Below are positions 55,440 to 64,000 of a stretch of 64,000 nt of DNA, one piece after another. Below the pieces are notes generated by a model. The model was not told the origin of the DNA. It did not search any database and saw only the letters and a list, made by a program, of their open reading frames with translations. A program made the position numbers and the translations under genes. The stretch covers positions 357,261,739 through 357,325,738 of the forward strand of contig NC_090319.1 in assembly GCF_040869045.1 (NCBI RefSeq), in the 5' to 3' direction. The first letter of the stretch is position 1, and each line of letters begins with the position of its first letter. This DNA is from Eurosta solidaginis (Eukaryota; Arthropoda; Insecta; Diptera; Tephritidae).

Positions 55440-56570
55440 AACAAGCATAGACAGAAAAACCAACAAGGCTGTTGGCGCTGATGGATTACCTGCGGAGCTA
55501 TTCAACTTCGGCGTCGAGGAGTTGGTAAGGCACATTCATCAACTTCTTTTCAAAATACGGTCGAACAAGTGTTTGCCTGACGATTCAGGGTGTTCTTTGT
55601 CCATGCCACAAGAAGAAGGATACTGCAAACAAGAATTGACACACATCACATCCTCGTTGATTTTAAAGCCACCTTCGACAGCACAAAAAGGAGCTGTCTA
55701 TATGCCGGTGTGTCTGAGTTTGGTATCCCATAAAACTTTTACGGCTGTGCAAATTGACGTTGGGAAAGACCTCTCCAAGCCGTTTGAAACTAAACAAGAT
55801 CTCAAACAGGGAAACCACCCATAGTGCGATATCTCTAATTTAATGTTGGAGAATATTATACAAGCTGCAGAATTTAACCGCTCCAGAACAGTATTCGCTA
55901 AAAGCGAACAATTACTGGTATATGCTGACGATATCATCGGCCTGCATACCCGCGCCGTAAGTTATGCTTTTTTCCAAACTGGAAAAAATGGATGGTGAAT
56001 GAGGAAAATACGAAACTGCTGTCATTAAGCAAAGAGTCAGCGAGTTTGCGGCTTGGCAACCACGGCACTCTTGGCAGACATTATTTCGAAATAGTGGAAG
56101 ATTTCATTTATTTGGGAATCAGCATTAACCTAAAAAACAACATCAGCTTTGAAATCCAGCGATGATCACTTTTACTTATAAATACTACTTTAGACTAGGT
56201 AGGCTGATTTGGTCTGATTTATGGTGCAGAAGTATGTACCATGATGACATTAAATGATGCGGATCTGTAAGTGTTCGATGGAAAAGTTCTTGGAAAGATT
56301 TACGTGCCTCTACACTTTGGTGACGGCGAGTACAGAAGAATTTTAATCATGAGCTGTACGAGCTTCATACAGACATCAACATAGTCCAGGGAATTAAAAC
56401 ACAGCCCTATTGCTGGCTAGGCCATGTTGTGCGAATGAAAAATGAGTCCCGAATAAGAAAGTATTTTTTAGCGGAGCCCGCCTATGGAAGCAGAGGAAGA
56501 GGGTGGACCCAACTCCACTGGAAGGACCAGGTGGAAAGCGATTTAAATTCCCTTAGTGTGACCAATTGTA
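55440..56570 (+). pseudogene. RTE-type LINE RT, multiply frameshifted
   Basis: NKAVGADGLPAELFNFGVEE (RT lead), a VGKDLSKPF-like segment, LVYADDI-like sequence in 'gtatatgctgacgatatc' (55918-55935), and the end motif WLGHVVRM at about 56418 with RGRGWTQLHWKDQVESDLNS. This order matches the RTE-like RTs often annotated in insects as craniofacial-development-like proteins. Many stops; dead. Confidence 0.7.
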
Positions 56571-56776
56571 TTATTTTCAAAATTTTATATGAGAAATGAG
56601 AATAAAGCACACATGACAGGTTTAAAATCATAGCATACACGTCGAATAGGAGACCTTGTAAATTTATTGATTGTTGTAAAATCAGAGGTGCATCTGTTTT
56701 AATTAATATCAATTTTTAATTTATTAACCATTGAAGTGTAATATATTTTAAATAAATGACCATTGAAAACTGAACT

Positions 56777-57616
56777 ACCCTTTTCCAATTTAAGTTCAGA
56801 AAATTACAATTCAAGTTCAGAATATCCAATTTAAATTCAGAAATTTACAATTAAAGTTCAGAAATTCCAATTTAAGTTTAGAAAATTACAATTCAAGTTC
56901 AGAAAATTACAATTCATGTTCAGAAAGTTTGTGAGGGATTTTTTCTTTCATGCAATGGAAATTAAAGTATGTAAGATGGTAAATGTTAGCACTAATAATT
57001 TGATACAAGGATATGAAGGCCTACTATCTGTTAAGGAAGCATTGGACTTCTTAACTCACTTAAATCATTTTTACTCAAAGAAGGAGATAGCTAAGAAAAA
57101 AGCCCTTTCCTCTCTTCTCTCTCCACCTCTCATAAGAGGTCAGTTACAAGGACACCCAGCTATATTCTAAAGGTCACAAGCATTTATCTGCATTAAGTAT
57201 GACAGCAGCTATGACGAAATCAACGGAGCGTCCACAATCCCGCAAGTAACGTATAAGTACTGTGTGCACTGATCAAGTCATCTTCCACCTGCCTTTCGCA
57301 ATTCTGTGGAGATCTTCTCCTTCCCCTTACTTTCCAAGTTCTTTCATGGCCGGAGCGTCCTCATGCATTTGTTGCAAAGTGTTATCCTCCGTTTGATTTC
57401 TTAGCTCGGGATATATATGCCTTGGAGAAAACTTGGGGTACAGTATATCCAAGTCACCATTGTCAACGAAGCATCAACACCTCCGCAAATAACATGTAAT
57501 TACATATTACATAACGTAGTATGAATTGGAATAACTTTTGAAAAATTTATGAATTTGAATTGTAATTTCCTAAACTTGAATTGTAAATTTCTGAACTTAA
57601 ACTAGAAAAGGGTAGA
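56777..57616. mobile_element. Foldback-like element, copy 2
   Basis: Left end CTACCCTTTTCCAATTTAAG and right end (reverse complement) CTACCCTTTTCTAGTTTAAG. Inside each end are tandem units of about 20 bp (AAGTTCAGAAAATTACAATT), seven or so on the left and two to three inverted on the right. The 84-codon frame at 56916-57170 inside is unrecognised. Confidence 0.75.
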
Positions 57617-58182
57617 AAGCAATTGGCAAATCAGCCAAATTTTATTTCATCAAAGTAAGATTGTTTTATTGTTGTTTTGGTGCATTTCTTTTTCATTACA
57701 AAACCCCATAACTTCTTTGGATCCTTGAGCGTTTTTGAAACTTTTTGTACATTGCACAGATACATATGTACGTAAGTAATTACGATACATTTTTTTGCCC
57801 TTATTCTTTATTGCATTTATGTAGTTTGTTTTCATATTTTTTATCTTATTATTTTGACACTTTGAACATTTTCATTGTGTTAATGTGACAATGTGACAAA
57901 TGAATATTTCCCTTTGCAATTTTTTTCCCCACTCTCACTTAATGTAAGCGAAAATATTTTCACTGTTAGTTTCAGTGCAGCTAGAAAATATTGCTCTTGT
58001 TGCATTGATTCCATTTACAGTTCAGCGTAAAAATTTATTTTCTTCATGTTTTTTTGTAAAAATATTATAAATGCATATTTTGTAAGAGAAGAATTACCAT
58101 ACATAAACACATCCTTACTACATTCTCGTATATAAAAATATTGTCCTTTGTATAAACATTCTAAGATTCTAGGAAAAAACAA
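57617..58182. other. No gene recognised
   Basis: AT-rich; nothing identified. Confidence 0.5.
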
Positions 58183-58576
58183 GTAAGAAAGGCTAAGTTC
58201 GGGTGTAACCGAACACTACATACTCAGCTGAGAGCTTTGGATACAAAATAAGGGAAAATCACCATTTAGCAAAATGAACCTAGGGTAACCCTGGAATGTG
58301 TTTGTATGATATGTGCATCAAATGAAAAGTGTTAATGATTATTTAAAAGGTAGTGGGCCTGAGTTCTATAGGTGGACGCCTTTTCGATATATCGCCATAA
58401 AGGTGGGCCAGGGGTGACTCTAGAATGTGTTTGTACGATATGGGTATTAAATTAAAGGTATTAATGAGGGTTTTAAAAGGGAGTAGCTCTTAGTTGTATA
58501 TGTGAAGGCGTTTTCGAGATATCTACCAAAATGTGGACCAGGGTGACCCAGAATATCTTCTGTCGGGTACCGCTAA
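58183..58576 (+). repeat. T130 element, copy 5, cut by a Helitron
   Basis: Normal T130 start and two 130-bp units, then CTGTCGGGTACCGCTAA, after which other copies continue TTTATTTATA but here the Helitron starts. The remainder of the copy is not seen downstream. Confidence 0.8.
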
Positions 58577-60012
58577 TCTATATATAAAAAGAAGTGTACA
58601 TTTTGATTGTCGCTCCATAACTCGAGAACGGCTCAACAGATTGCCATGAAATTTTAGGAAAGATACAGGAAGGAGGGATGATGGTTAGTTGATTTTGAAA
58701 TCCCAAATCGGTTTAGCCGTATATATATAAAAATCAAATTCTGTGTGTGTGTGTGTGTTCGCTATGGGAACGTATTTCCCACACATCAATCATCACCAAA
58801 TTTTGGTTATGGTTTCCTTCGATCAACGGAAAGGTTTTAGGCCAAAAATAATTTCGATATATAAAAGGGGCGAGGCACCTCCCATACAAATGGAATCTTT
58901 GGTACTGCATACCTTTGAACGTATACATGCCAGAGCATTGAAATTCAATGAGAAGTTATATGAGGTCAATACCTAACACCACCAAGAAAATGCGGAATTT
59001 TGAGAAAGGGGGCGTGACACCTCCCATACAAATGGAATCTTTAGTAATGCATAACTTTGAAGTATACATGCCAGAACATTGAAATTCAGTAAGGAGTTAT
59101 ATGAGGTCAATCCCTAACACCACCAAGAAAATGCGGAATTGGGAAAAAGGGGGCGTGGAACCTCCCATTCAAATGGAATTTTTGGTACTGCATAACTTTG
59201 AAGGTATACATGCCAGAACATTGAAATTCAGTAAGGAGTTATTTGAGGTCAATCCTTAACACCACCAAGAAAATATGGAAGTGGGAAAAAGGGGGCGTGG
59301 CACCTCCCATACAAATGGAATATATTATACTGCATATATCTGGATGTCGTAATGGTAGGATAATTAAAATTGGTAAGGAGCTATGTGACGTTAAGTCCTA
59401 AAACCTCCAGTAAAATGTGGAATGTGGAAAAACTATGTCTGCCGTACAAACTTAAGTTATTTTAACACCTAAAGTTTGACTGCATTGTTGAGTTTAGCTG
59501 TTATGCCTTTTGGACGTTTAGAAATCTGCCGCTGTTAAAAAAATTGTTTAGCTTCAGTCTATATACATCTTCTATAAAAATCAAGTTCTGTGTGTGTGTT
59601 CCCTATGAAAACGTGTTTGCTATACTTCGATCATCACCAAATTTTGGCTAGAGGTTCCTTCGATCAAGACGAAAGTTTTTCATATTTCAGAATTAAGAAT
59701 TTTAAATTTAAATGTTTTTGTTTTTTTTTGGCTATGCGAAAGAACTATCTTAGTTCCCAAAAATGATCATGTTAACAAAATCAATGATCGCTTTTAAAAT
59801 CAATTTCCTGGTAAAGTGACGAAATATAAATCGATCGACACAGTTACAGATGAAGATAAAATTGTGAATTATCCAAATGAATTTCTATACTCTTTAGAAC
59901 CAAAAGGAATGCCTGCGCATATATCAACTTTGAAAATTGGCTCACCAGTCATGCTTCTTCGGAATGTAATCAAAGCAACAATCATCAGCGGTAAAAGCAA
60001 TACAATAATATA
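58577..60012 (+). mobile_element. Helitron fragment with helicase remnant
   Basis: Begins TCTATATATAAAAAGAAG immediately after an A in a T130 copy (insertion between A and T). A second related start block (ATCAA[A/G]TTCTGTGTGTGTG) lies at 58733 and 59579. Four tandem units of about 142 bp (CACCTCCCATACAAATGGAA at 58876, 59018, 59159 and 59301) fill the middle. The coding remnant is at 59745-60012. The CTRR 3' end and hairpin were not found. Confidence 0.65.
59745..60012 (+). pseudogene. Helitron Pif1-like helicase carboxyl fragment
   Basis: The frame gives ERTILVPKNDHVNKIND, a stop, then YKSIDTVTDEDKIVNYPNEF, LYSLEPKGMPAHISTLKIG and PVMLLRN, the conserved end of the Helitron helicase (motifs V-VI region). 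The expected final NGTRL is not seen. Inactive. Confidence 0.75.
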
Positions 60013-60124
60013 AAATAAGATACAAGAATAAAATATTTTAACAGAAAATTTCACCAAATATGCGTACAAAATTCAATTCAATTTACAGAACAATAAATTA
60101 AATTATCAACAAACAAAACAGAAA

Positions 60125-61829
60125 CAAGTAAGGAAGGCTAAGTTCGGGTGTAACCGAACATTGCATACTCAGTTGAGAGATGTGGAGACAAAGTAAGGGA
60201 AAATCACCATGTTGTAAAAAGAACCTAGGGTAACCCTGGAATGTGTTTGTATGACATGTGTATCAAATGGAAGATATTAAAGAGTATTTTAAGAGGAAGT
60301 GGGCCATAGTTCTATAGATGGACGCCATTTAGGGATATAGCCATAAAGGTGGACCAGGCCTGACTCTAGAATTTGTTTGTACGATATGGGTATCAAATTA
60401 AAGGTATTAATGAGGGTTTTAAAAGGGAATGGCCCTTAGTTGTATATGTGAAGGCGTTTTTGAGATATCGACCAAAATGTGGACCAGGGTGATCCAGAAC
60501 ATCATCTGTCGGGTACCGCTAATTTATTTGTATATGTAATACCACGAACAGTATTCCTTCCAAGATTGCAAGGGCTTTTGATTTCGCCCTGCAAAACTTT
60601 TTCATTTTCTTCTACTTAATATGGTAGTGGTCACACACATTTTACCAAGTTTATTTCTTAAGTTATATTTTGCGTCAATAGACCAATACAATTACCATGT
60701 GTCATCCCTTTTTTCGTATTTGGTATATAATTATGGCATTTTTTTCATTTTTCGTAATTTTCGATATCGAAAAAGTGGGCGTGTTCATAGTCGGATTTCG
60801 GTCATTTTTTACACCAATACAAAGTGAGTTCAGATAAGTACGTGAACTGAGTTTAGTATATATCGATTTTTGCTCAAGTTATCGTGTTAACGGCCGAGCG
60901 GAAGGACAGACGGTCGACTGTGTATAAAAACTGGGCGTGGCTTCAACCGATTTCGCCCTTTTTCACAGAGAACAGTTATCGTCCTAGAATCTAAGCCTCT
61001 ACCAAATTTGACAAGGATTGGTAAATTTTTGTTCGACTTATTGCATTAAAAGTATCCTAGACAAATTAAATGAAAAAGGGCGGAGCCGCGCCCATTTTGA
61101 AATTTTCTTTTATTTTTGTATTTTGTTGCAACATATCATTACTGGAGTTGAATGTTGACATAATTTACTTATATACTGTAAAGATGTTAAATTTTTTGTA
61201 AAAATTTGACTTAAAAGAATTTTTTTTTAAAATTGGGCGTGTTCGTCATCAGATTTCGCAAATTTTTACTTAGCACACATATAGTAATAGGAGTAACGTG
61301 TATACCAAATTTCATCATGATATCTTCAACGACTGCCAAATTACAGCTTGCAAAACTATTAAATTACCTTCTTTTAAAAGGGGGCGGTGCCACGCCCATT
61401 GTCCAAAATTTTTCTAATTTTATATTTTGCGTCATAAAGTCAACGCACCTACCAAGTTTCATCACTTTATCCATCTTTGGTAATGAATTATCGCACTTTT
61501 TCAGTTTTTCGAAATTTTCGATATCGAAAAAGTGGGCGTGTTTGTAGTCCGATTTCGTTCATTTTAAATAGCGATCTGAGATTAGCGCCCAGGAACCTAT
61601 ATGCCAAGTTTCATCAAGATACCTCAAAAGTTACTCAAGTTATCGTGTTTACAGACGGACGGACAGACGGACAGATGGACGGACATGGCTAAATGAATTT
61701 CTTTTTTCACCCAGATCATTTTGATATATAGAAGTATATATCTATCTCGATTAGTTTATGCCGTTACGTATTACCGTTATGCGAACAAAGTTAATATACT
61801 CTGTGAGCTCTGCTCAGCTGAGTATAAAA
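60125..61829 (+). repeat. T130 element, copy 6 (complete, two units)
   Basis: Starts CAAGTAAGGAAGGCTAAG plus hairpin; ends CTCAGCTGAGTATAAAAA. It has only two 130-bp units but the full long body (60610-61829), including 'gggcggagccgcgcccattt', 'gggcggtgccacgccca' and GACGGACGGACAGACGGAC. With 45153-47738 it defines the full-length layout. Confidence 0.85.
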
Positions 61830-62339
61830 AATGCCAATTCGTTGCATGAAAGATTAGAATGCTCCGCGCAGCAGCTGCTGTTGCTTGTTTGATTGTAATG
61901 TTTGGCGCCTTTTTGTGTTGCTGCTTACATGCTGCTGGTGTTGACACCAATGCTGTTGTGCTTATTGGCGGCAATAGCACTGATGCTAATGTTGCTATTG
62001 CATTATTGTTGATGTTCATTGTTGTTGCCCTTTATTTATTTTGACAGCTGGTATAAATGATGTTGCAAATTTGTTGTTGCTGCTTACTTTTTTTGCCATA
62101 TCATATTGTAGTCGCATTTTTCAGGATATCCTTTAAGTCATAGCATGGCACAGCAATTGTTGCTGCAATTCTGTTATTGTTCTTCAAATCATTGTGCTTG
62201 CATTAATGTAGTTTTTTTTTAGAAATGCTCAAGGACACCGAAGGACTTCTTAATTGCAATTGAAAATGGCTTTTCTTCAAAATTTTACTTCCTTTATATA
62301 AGTTTTGTTTGAGGTTTTTCAGCCAGTTTTCACACAAAA
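61830..62339. other. TTG/TGC-rich low-complexity DNA
   Basis: 61860-62210 is full of TGTTG/TGCTG triplets. Short open frames on both strands here reflect composition and are not called as genes. Confidence 0.5.
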
Positions 62340-62560
62340 TTGGGAAATGTTGCAATTAATTTTTGAGCAACTTCCTGGAGGGCCAATGACAATTTAACAT
62401 GAGGAAAAAAACATTGTTCAGGGATCGTGAAAATTGTAAAAAACGCTCGAACTTGGAAATTTTACCTTTCGAGGTTTAAGAAACTTTTAGACAACCCAGA
62501 GACCTAAAACTTTGAGCGTGGCTTCGGGCTTTATTACATTGTAATGTTTGAGATACAGAA
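62340..62560 (+). repeat. Copy of the 50220-type degenerate repeat
   Basis: 'aatttttgagcaacttcctg' and 'aacccagagacctaaaactt' with a 'ttacattgtaatg' end resemble the 50220-50576 units. Confidence 0.4.
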
Positions 62561-62569
62561 GTTTTTAGA

Positions 62570-63470
62570 TATAAAAATGAATCGCTGAATGTGTTGCTAA
62601 GCCCTTTCCAAAAAGGAAAATAAGAGATCGGAGCTGGAATACAAGAGGGAAAGAAAGAGAAAAGGAGGTTGTGGAGAAGGAAGCAAGTGCGAGAAGTAAA
62701 GGCAGATAAAAATGAAGAAAGTGCGATGGAAAGATGGAAAGGAGAGGAAGAATGTGCAAGGAAGGATATGAAGAAGAATATGGGAAAGTTTAAGGAGGGG
62801 AAAGAAAGTAGGAATAAAAGAGAGAAAAATCGATAAAGTAACAGGACGAAGAGATGGCGAAGGGACATGGATCAAATATGAAGGGAATTAGGGGGGGGGG
62901 GGGGATGCGGGTGAATGGAAATAAATTAAGTTTGTTTTTTGCAGAAGCTACAATATAACAGATGCCTCGGTTTACTGGTAGAGTCATAACATCGCAATGA
63001 GGAATATTATCGGACATGAGAATTTATCTATTATCTATTATATATCTTTATCTTATTCATAAAAGTGAAAGCGATTTTAAAAATTGCGTTGGTTTAATAT
63101 AGTTTCGTAAAGGTTTATACAAACAAAGATATTGAAACCGGTTGGCCAGGTGTAGCAGGTATTCCAAGTTTGTATAGAGAACCCATATATGAGCAAATCG
63201 AGGTGATAGAGGGAGTTGTAATGGGAGTGCAACTAGGACTGGAAGTGGCAACGGCAATATAAAGATTGGCCGAAGTAGGAGTGGGTGTGGGAGCGGGAAT
63301 GGGATTGAAAGAGGAGGTGAGATTGGCGAGCAGAAGTCAGACAATTGGAATAAGGGATGGACAAGAATTATAGGCAAAATGGAAGATAGAGTAGAAGAGA
63401 TAATAATAATAAATAGTGAAAACGGGAAGCGAGGCTCAATTTTTAAATGTAGGCACATCAATTTTTGGGT
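62570..63470 (-). repeat. Purine-rich low-complexity block, related to 25925 repeat
   Basis: 62580-62905 is almost all A and G and includes a 14-G run at 62891-62904. 63225-63330 has GGGAGTGGGTGTGGGAGCGG-type repeats, the complement of the CCCAGT/CCCACTCC array at 26110-26200, so this is probably an inverted, diverged copy of the 25925 family. The long open frames here follow from the composition. Confidence 0.5.
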
Positions 63471-64000
63471 CGAACAAAATCTGCGGAGTACTCTAGTTTG
63501 GGTTAAAAGATACTAATATAGGTATTGGGTAACAACTTTCTTTGAACATTTCTTACCTTTCTTTAAGCAACTGTTACCTTTAGTTGTACAAAGTTAGCTA
63601 CTTAAAGTAAAAATTAGCTCATAAATTTCTCAAATATTTAAAAATTAAACATTAAAATGTGTTACACTACGCTTAGCATTTCTACGAACGAGCGCAAATT
63701 CAGTGCTGTAGTGGCAAGAAGTGTGATTGTGTGAGTCCTAAATCAACAAACATTTAGGTTAGAAAACGATTGGAAGACGAATCGAGTTCTAATGTGTTTC
63801 TCTAAGGTAGGCGGTTAGAGGACGATTTTCGAAACTGTTGCGAATTACAGAATTCTCGATAAAAAGGGGACTTCGTTCTCGATAGCGAGAAAAGGGTTAC
63901 AATTCTAATCGAATTCTAACGTCAATTGCTAATGGAGTTCTAATGAGAATTTTGAAGTGATGCGCAATTAAGTTCAGTTATTTAAAATCAGCGAAATTTT
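63471..64000. other. No gene recognised
   Basis: AT-rich; nothing identified up to the window edge. Confidence 0.5.

Noticed and set aside
61859..62044. Hydrophobic frames in TTG/TGC-rich DNA on both strands
   Set aside because: Triplet-rich composition produces open, hydrophobic frames; no start context or homologue.
62476..63461. Long minus-strand frames rich in S, F, P and L
   Set aside because: Follow from the purine-rich low-complexity block.

Overview
The window is eukaryotic, AT-rich insect DNA that is mostly transposon. The repeat families, the intron-split calnexin gene, the actin copy and the Jockey, Gypsy, Tc1, hAT and Helitron remnants all fit a higher dipteran, most likely a true fruit fly (Tephritidae). 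That placement is inference. Host coding sequence is confined to 3.6-6.3 kb and 16.2-21.8 kb. 'T130', 'CAA-SINE', 'tS1' and 'tS2' below are my own labels.

Layout. 0-3.5 kb: a Jockey LINE 3' end split by a second LINE, then a CAA-tailed SINE-like element with a 12-bp target-site duplication. 3.6-6.3 kb: the 3' two thirds of a calnexin gene on the + strand, with clean splice sites and two alternative membrane-anchor exons. 7.3-11.4 kb: Jockey remnants and an RNase H LINE, nested and in both orientations. 11.7-15.8 kb: a T130 repeat, a Tc1-like remnant (-) and a hAT/ZMYM1-like transposase remnant. 16.2-21.8 kb: an inverted pair of linker-histone H1-like sequences; an actin retrocopy sits inside the left one, and the upstream region of the right one is a tandem duplication interrupted by a T130 element. 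24-31 kb: a Gypsy integrase fragment, a Helitron terminus, a tRNA-derived SINE with a perfect target-site duplication, and a 2.9-kb LTR element with apparently identical LTRs whose only ORF fuses a SAP-domain Gag start to the back half of integrase. 31-44 kb: LINE remnants, a 2-kb terminal-inverted-repeat element carrying nested insertions, several MITEs, T130 copies (-), a second tRNA-derived SINE family, a foldback-like element and a palindromic hAT MITE. 45-64 kb: the largest T130 copy (nine 130-bp units with a 390-bp higher-order period), decayed LINEs, a solo LTR, a second foldback element, a Helitron inserted in a T130 copy, a full T130 copy and low-complexity DNA.

The calnexin gene and the intact H1-like ORF are the best candidates for working host genes. 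The remainder is a transposon graveyard with a few young insertions. The biology worth following is how pieces have been joined: alternative calnexin anchors, the H1/actin chimera, the Gag/integrase fusion, a SINE-like element sharing its 3' tail with a Jockey LINE, and several non-autonomous families whose ends can be read here. I found no operon-like or defence-like system.
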